A stretch of DNA of 64,000 nucleotides from Roseimaritima multifibrata (GTDB lineage Bacteria > Planctomycetota > Planctomycetia > Pirellulales > Pirellulaceae): NCBI RefSeq assembly GCF_007741495.1, contig NZ_CP036262.1, positions 3,348,001 to 3,412,000 of the forward strand. Reading direction: 5' to 3'. A program made the position numbers and the translations under genes. Numbering within the stretch: the stretch's first letter is position 1; each line of letters opens with the position of its first letter. Below the pieces are notes generated by a model. It was not told where the DNA came from and ran no database searches. It was given only the letters and a program-made list of their open reading frames with translations. Shown piece by piece: positions 29,222 through 38,656 of the stretch.

Positions 29222-30880
29222 TTACGCTTTTTTTTTTGCGTCGGTCGAAACGGTGGCCTTGCGTTGAATCTTGCGTCCCACTTTGGGCTGGGCTTCAGCC
29301 TTGGTGGCGCTGACCTTTTTGGCCGCTGGCTTGGGCTCGTCTTGGTTTTCTTCTAGCTGGGACCGTGAAGGGTCATCGGTTTTGACACCGTTTTCTGGCA
29401 CGGTTCCGTGGGCCGTCCAGACGATCGCGTTAAGAACGGCGGTACGGAAATCTTGTTGACCCCAGTTCCAGTGGAAGTGACCGCCAGTGAACCCGAACCC
29501 ACGTCCGCCACCGTCTCGTTCCGAAGCCCAAGCGACGTGCTGGATTTCGTTGTTAGCAACCGCTTTGCGGACCGCTGGATTGCCACTGTGCGGGCCGTCG
29601 GGACGACGTAGAGTTGTTTCAGGTGGGTGAGCGGAAAGGATCGGGGTGACGCCCTTCATGCCATCGCGAAATCGCATGTGGTAGTACCACTCGTCATTAA
29701 TCGTGAACGGTTCGACGCCGCGAGAAATCGGGTGGTCGGGAAAGCTTTTGAATTCCGCGTCCCAGTGAGGGTTGACCGACCAATCGGCTTCAAAATATCC
29801 ACCCATCCACTCCAGAAACGCGTCGCCAGGTTCTCCTTTAGGTGTTTCGACTCCGTAATGCAAACAGACCAGGCCAACGCCTTGATCCATCAGTTGATCA
29901 AATTCCTTCAGGTGAGGATTCAGCAGATGACGTTCACCACCGTCGCAGTAGACGACGACCGTATCGGCGTCTTTCAGGGCTTCAACGCCTTCTTCGGGCC
30001 AGCCTTGTCGAAAAACTTTGACGTCGTATCCGGGCATCGCTTCTTTCAGCGAATTGGCCAATAGCAGGCAACCTGCGTAGTGCTCATGCGAGCCATAACC
30101 GTGGCTCGGTTTCCCGGCCAAGAAAACGACTTTCTTGCCGTCCGATTTGTCGGCACTAACCTCTTTTTCGGCAGGAAGTTTTTTCAGACGGACATTACGG
30201 AATTGGACTTTCATCGGAGGACCCGCGTGGACTTGCAACGCCAGGATTCCGGTTGCACGACGCTCTTCAGCATCGTTGTCGATGCATTCGCTGGTCACTA
30301 CACCATTGATTTTGTGCGTGAAGTGAAAACCATCGGCAACGACGGTGTACTCGTTCCAGTCTTCGCTTTTGATCTTCTTTTGGATCGCATCAGAATCACC
30401 GACCGAGGCGACCACGTTGACTTTGAATTTTCCGTCTTCGCGAGTCAATTCCGTTTTTTGACCGCGGTCGGCGAGGATCCCACGAAAACGTTCGCCGTAA
30501 AGGATGCCGGAGTAACGTTTGCCCGATTCGAAGTCGGCTTGATAGCCACCGACAACCCACTTCGATTCTTCTGGATCAACTTCAAAGCTCCGGTATTGAA
30601 CTCCGGAATTTCCGCCGATCAGTTTGTATTCAAACTTGAGTTCAAAGTTTCCAACTTCACTGCCGCGATAGATCAGGAAAGTGTTTCCCTTCGTCGGTTT
30701 TTCGGCAGTCGTTTGGCCGGTGATCGCTCCATCTTCAACGCTCCAGAAAGCTGGGTTTCCGTCCCAGCCATCGAGAGTCTTGCCGTCGAAGATCGGCACG
30801 AAACCATCTTCGGCAAAGGTCGCCTTTGGAAGCGCGAAGGCGAGGGTCGCCAAGGAGAGTACTAACGCAAAGGTTCGCAT
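29222..30880 (-). CDS. Secreted DUF1080 (3-keto-disaccharide hydrolase) - ThuA protein
   Basis: 552 aa with signal peptide (MRTFALVLSLATLAFALPKATFA). Residues ~25-235 are a DUF1080 / 3-keto-disaccharide hydrolase domain (FVPIFDGKTLDGWDGN; YEYTVV-like core EYTVVADGFHFTHKING). Residues ~250-480 are a ThuA trehalose-utilisation-like domain (KVVFLAGKPSHGYGSHEH; WGGYFEADW-like MGGYFEADWSVNPHWD). The Lys/Ala-rich tail ends in a run of ten A followed by GCG TAA. Both domains are linked to oxidative sugar turnover in planctomycetes. It is likely the first part of a larger fusion (see the -1 frame downstream). Confidence 0.88.
   Translation of the reverse strand: MRTFALVLSLATLAFALPKATFAEDGFVPIFDGKTLDGWDGNPAFWSVEDGAITGQTTAEKPTKGNTFLIYRGSEVGNFELKFEYKLIGGNSGVQYRSFEVDPEESKWVVGGYQADFESGKRYSGILYGERFRGILADRGQKTELTREDGKFKVNVVASVGDSDAIQKKIKSEDWNEYTVVADGFHFTHKINGVVTSECIDNDAEERRATGILALQVHAGPPMKVQFRNVRLKKLPAEKEVSADKSDGKKVVFLAGKPSHGYGSHEHYAGCLLLANSLKEAMPGYDVKVFRQGWPEEGVEALKDADTVVVYCDGGERHLLNPHLKEFDQLMDQGVGLVCLHYGVETPKGEPGDAFLEWMGGYFEADWSVNPHWDAEFKSFPDHPISRGVEPFTINDEWYYHMRFRDGMKGVTPILSAHPPETTLRRPDGPHSGNPAVRKAVANNEIQHVAWASERDGGGRGFGFTGGHFHWNWGQQDFRTAVLNAIVWTAHGTVPENGVKTDDPSRSQLEENQDEPKPAAKKVSATKAEAQPKVGRKIQRKATVSTDAKKKA
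29225..29234 (-). promoter_or_regulatory. A10 slippery run next to the ThuA stop codon
   Basis: Ten consecutive A on the coding strand sit one codon before the ThuA stop. A -1 slip (or one extra A in the mRNA) would join the ThuA frame to the open dehydrogenase frame, which has no start codon of its own over its first 50 codons. Confidence 0.6.
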
Positions 30881-31698
30881 GGCAGTTGCTGTTTACTCGC
30901 ACCTGATTTAGGAAAACGAGCCTCAAGGTGGGAATGTGGGAGAACGCGACGTACGGCCAGACTAAAAGGCTAATCGATCGCCTTACTCCGGTCAACTTTT
31001 GCCGCTTTTTGGGGGGGGCGGGGGGTGGAGACACGGAGACACGGAGACACGGAGTTGGGAGTTGGGAGTTGGGAGTTGGGAGTTGGGAGTTGGGGGGGCG
31101 ATTGTCCAGTGCCATCTACTTTCTTAGCGGAACGGAGCGAGCCGTCCGGCATTCGCTTTGAAAACACAATGAACCTGCCGGTCGGCTTGTGCCGATCCGC
31201 TAGGAATACCGTCCGCAGATGCCAAAGTAGATGGCATTGGGCGATTGCCCGACGGGCGGATTCATTGGTGACGTTTTTAACCCTGCCCATCCGAGTTTGA
31301 GTGCGGTGCTTTTAGCCCAGCGGGCGGCAGATATTTGCCGTTGGCGTAAGCCAACGGAAACCTTGCGTGCGTGCGCAGTTAAGCCCAGCGGGCGACAGAC
31401 CAGAGTGGTTCTGTCGCCCGCTGGGCTTTCCTTTTTGCGATTCCCACTCCGGCGGCTGACGCCGCCGGCAAGTATCTGCCGCCCTCCGGGCTACGTTCAA
31501 TCGGCCCCAGGGAGACTCGTCAACGGCTGTAAAGCCTTCATATATAGATTTCACATCCCGCGCGGAAGGCTACGTGCTTGCTTCGCTTCCCAATCGCACG
31601 ACGGCCCGTGACGCGGTGGGGGAGCATTTCGGCAGCCAGGGATGCCCTGACTGCCTGCTTGCGAAATCTTGCGGAACCGTTTGAGTTGGCCGCCTTGA
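30881..31698. repeat. Repeat-filled intergenic region: minisatellite and large inverted GC repeats
   Basis: At 31022-31095 there are ACACGGAG units followed by seven-base GGGAGTT units. At 31300-31540 lies a copy of the composite repeat seen inverted at 44040-44480 (GCCCAGCGGGCGACAGA, GGCGGCAGATACTTGCCG type stems). AGCGGAACGGAGCGAGCC at 31127 belongs to the CCGTCCGGC palindrome family. No gene is supported. Confidence 0.75.
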
Positions 31699-32031
31699 TT
31701 AGCCTTCTAGTTCGCGGGCCTTTGCCATCGCGTCTTCGGCCAACTGGATGTATTCCTGCTCTTGGGTGCCTGCCCAGGCTCGTTGATAGGTGACGCTGAG
31801 GGCGGTGTAATTGAACGCGTCGGTAGGCTCCAGTTCGCAGGCCTTTTTGCCGTGTTCGATCGCTTCGGTATGTTGCCCGGTTTTGGTGTAAACGCGTGCC
31901 AGCGCCAGGTGCCCCAGCACGAAGGAGTCGTCTTGCTTGACGATCCCTAGCAGACCTTCGATTGCGGGTTGGTATTCTTCGTTGTCGATTAGCTTTTCGA
32001 CTCGGTCGTACTCTTCATGAATATCGGTCAT
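31699..32031 (-). CDS. Small TPR protein (110 aa)
   Basis: I choose the ATG at 32031 (MTDIHEEYDRVEKLIDNEEY) because upstream codons are untypical and a purine-rich AGAGAT lies before it. Two to three TPR units fill the protein (AIEGLLGIVKQDDSFVLGHLALA; AIEHGKKACELEPTDAFNYTAL), shown here by AIEHGKKACELEPTDAF. Role is likely protein-protein interaction; no partner is evident. It follows ppdK on the same strand, beyond a strong terminator. Confidence 0.8.
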   Translation of the reverse strand: MTDIHEEYDRVEKLIDNEEYQPAIEGLLGIVKQDDSFVLGHLALARVYTKTGQHTEAIEHGKKACELEPTDAFNYTALSVTYQRAWAGTQEQEYIQLAEDAMAKARELEG

Positions 32032-32073
32032 CGGGAATCTCTTGGGATCGTCTGATGGAAACGGAGGGATACA

Positions 32074-32108
32074 AAAAAATGCGGCGGACATCTCTGCCCG
32101 CCGCATTC
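32074..32108 (-). terminator. Rho-independent terminator after ppdK
   Basis: On the minus strand AATGCGGCGGGCA pairs with TCCGCCGCATT, followed by a run of T (ATTTTTTTG). It lies ~36 bp after the ppdK stop codon. Confidence 0.85.
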
Positions 32109-32144
32109 AATCACTTGTTTAAAAGTGGCGGTCTTTCAAAGACC

Positions 32145-34799
32145 TTATTTGTTCAGTGCAGCTTGAGCAGCAGCAAGGCGAGCGATTGGCACTCGGAATG
32201 GGCTGCAGCTGACGTAATCCAGTCCGACGCGATTACAGAAATCGATCGACGCTGGTTCGCCACCGTGTTCGCCACAGATGCCGATTTTCAATTTCTTCTT
32301 GACGCTACGTCCCTTGGTGACTCCGATTTCAACCAACTGACCAACGCCAGCGACGTCGATCGACTGGAATGGGTCACATGGGAGAAGATCGTTTGCCAAG
32401 TAGTCAGGAAGGAACGTGTTGACATCGTCACGGCTGTAACCAAACGTCATCTGCGTCAGGTCGTTGGTGCCGAAGCTGAAGAAGTCGGCGTATTCGGCGA
32501 CTTCGTCTGCGGTCAAAGCGGCACGTGGGATTTCGATCATCGTTCCGATCAAAATCTTCAGGTCGCCTTCGAATTTCTTCTGAGTGGTGACTTCTTCGAT
32601 CGTGGCTTCAACGCGTTCGCGAAGAACTCGTAGTTCAGCAGCGGTTCCGATCAGTGGGATCATGATTTCCGGCTGAGCGTCGATGTTTTTGCCGGCACAT
32701 TTAATGGCGGCTTCAACGATGGCGCGAACCTGCATTTCCAGGATTTCTGGATAGGTCACGCTCAAACGGCAACCACGGTGACCCAACATTGGGTTCGATT
32801 CGTGGAGCGATTCGGTGCGACGACGCACGTCGGCTGGCTTGACGCCAAGTTCCGCTGCCATTTCTTTCTGAGCCTTGTCTTCGTGAGGCAAGAACTCGTG
32901 CAATGGTGGATCCAACAGGCGGATCGTTACAGGGCATCCGTTCATGGCTTTGAAGATGCCTTCGAAGTCTTTCCGTTGGAACGGAAGCAGTTTCTTCAGG
33001 GCGGCACGACGGTCTTTTTCGTTGTCGGCCAAAATCATCGACCGCATGTGGGTGATGCGATCGCCTTCGAAGAACATGTGTTCGGTACGGCAAAGGCCAA
33101 TGCCTTCGGCTCCGAAATCACGGGCTCGCTTGCTGTCCGCAGGCGAATCGGCGTTTGTACGAACTTTCAATGTGCGGAACTCATCGGCCCAGCCCATCAA
33201 TTTGCTGAAGTCGCCCGACAGCGTTGGCTCTTGAGTTTCGACTTCGCCAGCCATCACTTCGCCGGTCGTTCCGTCCAAACTGAGGACATCTTTTTCTTTG
33301 AAGGTCCGTCCTGAAACGGTGATCTTCTTTGCTTTTTCGTCGATCTGAACATCGCCGGCTCCGGCGACGCAGCACTTGCCCCAACCACGAGCAACCACAG
33401 CGGCGTGACTGGTCATTCCGCCGGTGCTGGTCAGAATGCCGGTTGCAGCGTGCATGCCGTCGACGTCTTCAGGACTGGTTTCTTTACGAACCAGGATCAC
33501 TTTTTCGCCTTCGGCCGCACGGGCTTTGGCGTCTTGAGCGTCAAACGAAAGCGTTCCAACAGCGGCACCTGGCGAAGCTGGCAAGCCGCGAGCCAAAACG
33601 TCGGCGGCGTTGCGAGCGGTCGTTTTGAAGCTTGGTAGAAGCAACTGAGTCAAATCGTTTGCTGGAACGCGAAGGACAGCTTCCTTCTTGTCGATCAGGT
33701 TTTCTTTGACCATGTCGCAAGCGATCTTGACCGCAGCGACTCCGGTCCGTTTGCCGGTACGAGTTTGCAACATGAAAAGGGTTCCCTTTTCGATGGTGAA
33801 CTCGATGTCCTGCATCTCTTTGTAGTGAGTTTCCAAAGTGTCCTTGATTTCAAGCAGTTGCTTGTGGACAGCTTTGTTCCACTTGGGCATCTCAGCGACA
33901 GGTTGTGGGGTACGAATCCCTGCAACAACGTCTTCGCCCTGAGCATTGATCAGGAATTCGCCGAAGAACTTGTTTTCGCCGGTGTTTGGATTGCGGGTGA
34001 AAGCAACGCCTGTTCCCGAATCGTCGCCCATGTTGCCATAGACCATCGACTGAACGTTGACGGCCGTTCCCAGCAGTCCGCGAATGTTTTCGATTTGACG
34101 ATAACTGACGGCTCGAGCGGTGTTCCACGATCCGAAAACCGCTTCAACGGCGAGCGAAAGTTGCTCGATTGGATCTTGAGGGAATGGCGTTCCCGCGTGC
34201 TTTTCGAATACCGTTTTGTACGCTTCGCACAATTCCTTCAGACCTTCTGCAGGAACGTCGGTGTCATCGCTAACTTTGTATTTCTTTTTGATCTTGTCGA
34301 AGGCAGCTTCGAACGTGTGGTGATCCATGCCCATGACAACGTCACCGAACATGTTGATCAGGCGACGGTAGGCGTCGTATGCAAAACGGGCGTTGTTGGT
34401 CTGCTTGGCAAGACCTTCGGTCGCGGCGTCGTTCAACCCTAGGTTCAGGATCGTGTTCATCATTCCGGGCATGCTGACGGCAGCTCCCGAGCGAACCGAT
34501 ACCAGCAATGGGTTGGCGTCGTCGCCAAATTTCTTCTTCAGTTCCTTTTCCATGATGGCAACTGCCTTGTTGACTTCTTCAATCAAGCCAGCAGGTAGTT
34601 TTTTGCCATTTTTGTAGTAGGAGTCACAAACTTCGGTCGTGATTGTGAATCCCGGAGGGACGGGCAGTCCGATAGCGGTCATCTCGGCTAGGTTCAAACC
34701 TTTTCCGCCGAGCAGGGATTTTGCTTTCCCGCGTCCTTCGGTCTTAGTTTTGCCGAAGTAATAGACCATTTTACTAGGAGAAGCCGCTTTTTTTGCCAT
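32145..34799 (-). CDS. ppdK: Pyruvate, phosphate dikinase
   Basis: 884 aa, the standard length. The start ATG at 34799 (MAKKAASPSKMVYYFG) is preceded by a GAGG site. The ATP-grasp region has SLLGGKGLNLAEMTAIGLPVPPGFT (central GGKGLNLAEM), the swivelling phosphohistidine domain has GGMTSHAAVVARGWGK with the catalytic His, and the PEP/pyruvate-binding TIM barrel has IGICGEHGGEPAS with the catalytic Cys. It interconverts pyruvate, ATP and Pi with PEP, AMP and PPi in the cytoplasm, linking glycolysis and gluconeogenesis. Single-gene transcript ending at the terminator noted above. Confidence 0.97.
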   Translation of the reverse strand: MAKKAASPSKMVYYFGKTKTEGRGKAKSLLGGKGLNLAEMTAIGLPVPPGFTITTEVCDSYYKNGKKLPAGLIEEVNKAVAIMEKELKKKFGDDANPLLVSVRSGAAVSMPGMMNTILNLGLNDAATEGLAKQTNNARFAYDAYRRLINMFGDVVMGMDHHTFEAAFDKIKKKYKVSDDTDVPAEGLKELCEAYKTVFEKHAGTPFPQDPIEQLSLAVEAVFGSWNTARAVSYRQIENIRGLLGTAVNVQSMVYGNMGDDSGTGVAFTRNPNTGENKFFGEFLINAQGEDVVAGIRTPQPVAEMPKWNKAVHKQLLEIKDTLETHYKEMQDIEFTIEKGTLFMLQTRTGKRTGVAAVKIACDMVKENLIDKKEAVLRVPANDLTQLLLPSFKTTARNAADVLARGLPASPGAAVGTLSFDAQDAKARAAEGEKVILVRKETSPEDVDGMHAATGILTSTGGMTSHAAVVARGWGKCCVAGAGDVQIDEKAKKITVSGRTFKEKDVLSLDGTTGEVMAGEVETQEPTLSGDFSKLMGWADEFRTLKVRTNADSPADSKRARDFGAEGIGLCRTEHMFFEGDRITHMRSMILADNEKDRRAALKKLLPFQRKDFEGIFKAMNGCPVTIRLLDPPLHEFLPHEDKAQKEMAAELGVKPADVRRRTESLHESNPMLGHRGCRLSVTYPEILEMQVRAIVEAAIKCAGKNIDAQPEIMIPLIGTAAELRVLRERVEATIEEVTTQKKFEGDLKILIGTMIEIPRAALTADEVAEYADFFSFGTNDLTQMTFGYSRDDVNTFLPDYLANDLLPCDPFQSIDVAGVGQLVEIGVTKGRSVKKKLKIGICGEHGGEPASIDFCNRVGLDYVSCSPFRVPIARLAAAQAALNK

Positions 34800-35009
34800 G
34801 TTTTCCTCGAGGTTATGGATCAAGCCGCCAGTCAAGATCAACTGACGCTCAAAAGGTCCGTTAAAGCTCGTCGCTCCTTAACGGCGTAAATGCAACCGAA
34901 ATCGGACGAGCCATTTGGGCACGAATTTAGAAAGCGGGTACCTGAACGTCAATGCTACGCAGGCAGGATTGACCGGTTAGGTTGTCCGGAACGGCCGGTC
35001 GAGCCGATT

Positions 35010-36053
35010 TTAATCTCCAGCTTGATCGCTGGCTCCCGCTGGTTTGCAGTACGCCTTGGCCAGTTTTTCGATCACTTCGGCGACCGCAGAACGGATCGAA
35101 TCCGGCCCGACGACCTCCGCGTCCGCTCCCAAAGCCAAAACCTTCGGCAAAACTTCACGTGGATGTGAGGTCGGAACGGTCAGCAGGAAGCAATCATCCG
35201 ACTGTTTTTCCAGTTGTTGTTCGGGGTGCCAAGGATCCTCGCGGACCCAGGCGGCCGCTCGCTTGCCAAGCCGAATGGTGACCGGAGTCGGGGAATCGCC
35301 CGAGAAAATCCCGATACTGTTCTTCAAATGCTTGGAAACGTCGACTTCGGGGTCCGGTTTGAACCACTCGTCCAAGGCGGTCGCTTTGTGAAAACGGTCC
35401 AGTTTCCAGTGCCGCATCCGCTGCTCGGGGTCGGTCACTTCCGCCGCCGCAGCGACCACGTAGAGGCTGGATTGGTAGACCGCCAAGCCATAGGGTTCGA
35501 TCATCCGAGTCGTTATCGGGCGTCCGACGGACTCGTAATCGATCTCCAGGATCCGGTGCTCAGCGATCGCTCGATTGATCGTCCGCAGCATCCCTTCCTG
35601 TTTGTCATAAGATTTGGTGGGGCCGCCCATCACGTGGACACTGCGTCGAAACCGCTGGTAATGGTCCCAGACGCCATCGGGCATTTCCTCTTGGATTTTA
35701 TTCCAAAAAGATTCGATTCCCTTCCAGTACTGAGTCCCGGCAAGCGGGAAAAGGAGATCCCGGCCGATTGAAAGCGCAATCAGCTCGGTCGCGGTCGCGG
35801 TGATCTTATGAACGCCCCGTTCGGTGCGGCCCAGCTTGTAGACTTTGCCACGCTGGAGAACTTCATCTTGGATGTCAAATCCAGCCGCCATCAAGGCTTC
35901 CAGGTCTCGGCGAACGGTCCGCTCATGGAGCGAACTCAAGCCAAGGTCTTGAACCAAGTCATCGCGGATCTCATCCAACGTCCGCCCAAACCTCGCCATT
36001 TCCAGCAGCTGCAAAATCTTGTGCTGACGAATCAATTGTTCATTGCGTGCCAT
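35010..36053 (-). CDS. HTH and WYL domain transcriptional regulator
   Basis: 347 aa from the ATG at 36053 ([20 protein letters not shown]). An N-terminal winged helix ([27 protein letters not shown], recognised by [12 protein letters not shown]) is followed by a WYL domain with the sequence [19 protein letters not shown] and a C-terminal WCX-like extension. WYL proteins sense ligands or nucleic acids and regulate stress and defence genes. The upstream region is filled by the 7-bp GGGAGTT/GGGAGTC minisatellite, which must hold or displace the promoter. Confidence 0.9.
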   Translation of the reverse strand: MARNEQLIRQHKILQLLEMARFGRTLDEIRDDLVQDLGLSSLHERTVRRDLEALMAAGFDIQDEVLQRGKVYKLGRTERGVHKITATATELIALSIGRDLLFPLAGTQYWKGIESFWNKIQEEMPDGVWDHYQRFRRSVHVMGGPTKSYDKQEGMLRTINRAIAEHRILEIDYESVGRPITTRMIEPYGLAVYQSSLYVVAAAAEVTDPEQRMRHWKLDRFHKATALDEWFKPDPEVDVSKHLKNSIGIFSGDSPTPVTIRLGKRAAAWVREDPWHPEQQLEKQSDDCFLLTVPTSHPREVLPKVLALGADAEVVGPDSIRSAVAEVIEKLAKAYCKPAGASDQAGD

Positions 36054-36136
36054 CCGAAAAAGCCTCCCGCTGCGGACATCCAATAAGACACAATCTGTAC
36101 GCCCGTAACTTTACCCAGCCTCTAGGGACAAAGAAA

Positions 36137-36340
36137 GGGAGTCGGGAGTCGGGAGTCGGGAGTCGGGAGTCGGGAGTCGGGAGTCGGGAGTCGGGAGTCG
36201 GGAGTTGGGAGTTGGGAGTTGGGAGTTGGGAGTTGGGAGTTGGGAGTTGGGAGTTGGGAGTTGGGAGTTGGGAGTTGGGAGTTGGGAGTTGGGAGTTGGG
36301 AGTTGGGAGTTGGGAGTTGGGAGACACGGAGACACGGAGT
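36137..36340 (+). repeat. 7-bp minisatellite (GGGAGTC)n-(GGGAGTT)n plus ACACGGAG
   Basis: About 9 copies of GGGAGTC are followed by about 17 copies of GGGAGTT (36137-36322), then two ACACGGAG units. Every unit supplies a GGG separated by four bases, the pattern of G-quadruplex DNA. The array begins 84 bp upstream of the WYL regulator start. Confidence 0.95.
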
Positions 36341-36442
36341 TGAGTACTTTGATCATTGTTGACGAGGAAAAATCCACAAACGGGCATATCCCAGCTTTCA
36401 AAGCAGTAATCTTAGACCGCAACCCCAACGTCCCCGCGCCGC

Positions 36443-36625
36443 CTTCACTCCTTCACTCCTTCACTCCTTCACTCCTTCACTCCTTCACTCCTTCACTCCT
36501 TCACTCCTTCACTCCTTCACTCCTTCACTCCTTCACTCCTTCACTCCTTCACTCCTTCACTCCTTCACTCCTTCACTCCTTCACTCCTTCACTCCTTCAC
36601 TCCTTCACTCCTTGTCTCCTTGTCT
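36443..36625 (+). repeat. 8-bp minisatellite (CTTCACTC)n
   Basis: About 21 direct copies of CTTCACTC run to ~36612 and then grade into CTTGTCTC. It lies just beyond the 3' end of dps. All the long frames that pass through it are low-complexity artefacts. Confidence 0.95.
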
Positions 36626-36640
36626 CCCCGCTCCGCTCCG

Positions 36641-37126
36641 CTACACCTCCTGCGATTGGACCATCCATAGATGCTTCTCTAGACCCGCTGAGATTCCGAT
36701 GCAGAGGTCTTCGCTGATCGGGTCTAGGTCGCCTAGTTTTGCGATCGAGTTTCTTAGTTGATCGACGGTCGTCTTTAGAGCGTCGGCGACCAGGGAAACC
36801 GTGGTGGGCGCTTTCTGGAATCCCTCGGGGTATTTTTTTAGTTTTGATTTGTCGCTTACCGTCGACGAGCGACCGTCGGGCGCCGCGCCAAGTGTGCTAA
36901 TCCGCTCTGCGATTTCGTCGCTGCCTTCGCGAACGGATTCGATGATCTCATCTAATTGAAGATGGACCGATCGGAAACCTCTCCCCACAACGGACCAATG
37001 AGCCTGCTTTAGGAAGAGGGCTAGATCGATCACGGTGACTAAGTTTGCCTGCAGCAATCCGACGACTTTCTTCTGTTGGTCGGCGGGCAAAATCTCGCGT
37101 TTCATTGTTTTTTTGTTGGTCGCCAT
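36641..37126 (-). CDS. dps: Dps-like ferritin (DNA-binding stress protein)
   Basis: 161 aa, single four-helix-bundle domain. The conserved intersubunit ferroxidase pattern is visible in LFLKQAHWSVVGRGFRSVHLQLDEI (key residues H in QAHW, H in SVHL, D/E in LDEI). A short Lys-rich N-terminus (MATNKKTMKRE) could bind DNA. It protects DNA from iron and peroxide. It stands alone, in front of the CsbD-like envelope-stress cluster on the other strand. Confidence 0.9.
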   Translation of the reverse strand: MATNKKTMKREILPADQQKKVVGLLQANLVTVIDLALFLKQAHWSVVGRGFRSVHLQLDEIIESVREGSDEIAERISTLGAAPDGRSSTVSDKSKLKKYPEGFQKAPTTVSLVADALKTTVDQLRNSIAKLGDLDPISEDLCIGISAGLEKHLWMVQSQEV

Positions 37127-37449
37127 TCAATTGGGCCTTCTAAAAAGTGGTGTAAAAGTCAAACGGATTCTAGGTGGTCGATGTCGATTGGGCATCTCTA
37201 TCCGTATGGCGAGGAGCGTTCTCTTTTGACTCCTCTGACCGATTTCCAGGCAAGATGATCGGTTGGAATGCGAATCTTGATTGGATTGCGCGAAAAACCA
37301 TCCAAGCCTCTGTTTTCGGCTTGTTGGTACGGATATTGCATATCCCGTACCTCTGAAAGCAGAAATTGCAAACGGACGATTTTCTTTCGCAATCGCGACG
37401 TATATTCGCAAACCGGGCGATTCAGCATTTACCTCTAAAGGAATCAGAC
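37127..37449. other. Intergenic region between dps and the CsbD-like gene
   Basis: Divergent spacing of 323 bp with no supported gene. It should contain two stress-responsive promoters; I cannot define -10/-35 elements with confidence. Confidence 0.4.
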
Positions 37450-37902
37450 ATGTCGACGAAGGAAGAGCTAAAAGGCCAGTGGAACGAAGTCAAAAGCCGC
37501 CTGCAGGAACGTTGGGGGCAATTGACCGAAAACGATTTTCAGCAACTTCGCGGCGAAGCGGGTGAGCTGGTTGGTGTGGTTCAGCGAAAAACCGGAGCGT
37601 CGAAGCAAGAGATCGAAGCGTTTATCTCGGACGTCGCTCAGCGAGGCGAAAGCTTTGGTCAAACGGTCGCAAGTAACGCCCAGCAATACGCCGGCGACGC
37701 TCAGGAAATGGCCGGTCAGTACGCTGACGAAGCGGCTCGTTACGCTCGTGAAGGTTACGGCCGGATCGCGGAGGCGAGTGGCGATCTGTCGAAGAAACTG
37801 GCTCGTACCGTCCGCGAACGTCCAGCCGAATCACTGGCGATCGCTTTCGGTGCCGGGATTCTAGCGGGCGCCGTTCTGCTGATGGGCCGGCGGAACCGCT
37901 AA
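37450..37902 (+). CDS. CsbD/DUF883-like stress protein with C-terminal membrane helix
   Basis: 150 aa from the ATG at 37450, preceded by AAAGGA. Residues 1-55 match CsbD (ELKGQWNEVKSRLQERWG, LTENDFQQLRGEAGELVG). The middle is a charged amphipathic helix, and the end has a glycine-rich membrane segment and RR (AIAFGAGILAGAVLLMGRR) like the DUF883/YqjD family. CsbD and YqjD are general-stress genes; YqjD ties ribosomes to the membrane in E. coli. It is first in a four-gene cluster. Confidence 0.88.
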   Translation: MSTKEELKGQWNEVKSRLQERWGQLTENDFQQLRGEAGELVGVVQRKTGASKQEIEAFISDVAQRGESFGQTVASNAQQYAGDAQEMAGQYADEAARYAREGYGRIAEASGDLSKKLARTVRERPAESLAIAFGAGILAGAVLLMGRRNR

Positions 37903-37967
37903 ATCCGTTTTAACCGCATCGCACTCCTTCCATTTGTTTCACAACAGCGAGAACGAAAGATTTCAAC

Positions 37968-38366
37968 GTGGCAACCTCGGTGACCGAAAAGCAAGCAGCT
38001 GCCATCCGCCAGAAAATGGCGGAGATCCGTACAGGTCTCCCCGATGGCATGGATGAAGTGCGTGAAGAGGTCAGCAACTTGACCGATTGGAAATTTTACG
38101 TTCGTAAGTATCCATTGGTCGTGTTACCCGCGGTTGCGGTCGCTGCCTACATGGTCGTTCCGCCCATCGTGAAATCATCGACAGGACGGGCAACCGGTCA
38201 ACGCGACTCGGTAGCAAGCGATCGTTCCGAAGAGACGCCTGTTGTCAAAACTTCGCTGCTGGCGGGGTTTGCCGGAGCCGCTTTTCGGTTCGGTGCGAGG
38301 ACCGCGGTGACTCTTGCTTTGAACCACGTTTCAAGAATGGCGCAAAAAAACGATGATCGCTTTTGA
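37968..38366 (+). CDS. DUF3618-like membrane protein (132 aa)
   Basis: Starts with GTG at 37968 (VATSVTEKQAAAIRQKMAEI). It has an N-terminal helix rich in charges, then a membrane segment (YPLVVLPAVAVAAYMVVPPIV, ~residues 45-65) and a second amphipathic segment. Size and pattern match small envelope proteins found in YqjD-YqjE type clusters. Function unknown. Confidence 0.75.
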   Translation: MATSVTEKQAAAIRQKMAEIRTGLPDGMDEVREEVSNLTDWKFYVRKYPLVVLPAVAVAAYMVVPPIVKSSTGRATGQRDSVASDRSEETPVVKTSLLAGFAGAAFRFGARTAVTLALNHVSRMAQKNDDRF

Positions 38367-38607
38367 TAGATCCCCAGCCGAAAACTCCCGCACAGGAAAT
38401 TTCCCCATGGGAGATCCCCACTTGGAAACGCTCGAACGGAATGACCGATGTCGCCCGCCAGCCGGGATCGCATCGCCATCCGATCGAATGAACCGTTTTC
38501 CTTCCAGCGTGCAAGATGTGTTGGAACGACACCCGGTTGTAGTGGTCGCTGCGGTGGCGGCACTCGGTTTAACCGTCGGTTGGATCGTCAAACGGGGAAT
38601 CCGCTAA
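38353..38607 (+). CDS. Small membrane protein of the stress cluster (84 aa)
   Basis: Overlaps the previous gene by 14 bp. The C-terminal ~38 residues (SSVQDVLERHPVVVVAAVAALGLTVGW, membrane part HPVVVVAAVAALGLTVGW) resemble the YqjD/DUF883 tail. Internal Met codons at 38407 and 38488 are alternative starts. Real but short; function unknown. Confidence 0.6.
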   Translation: MIAFDRSPAENSRTGNFPMGDPHLETLERNDRCRPPAGIASPSDRMNRFPSSVQDVLERHPVVVVAAVAALGLTVGWIVKRGIR

Positions 38608-38656
38608 GGCGGTCTTCTTGTTGTTGCTCTCTCCTCCCCCAATAAACGGTAATTCA

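Noticed and set aside
36047-36717. SQLPTPN- and LLHSFTPS-rich proteins
   Set aside because: These are translations of the 7-bp and 8-bp minisatellites.
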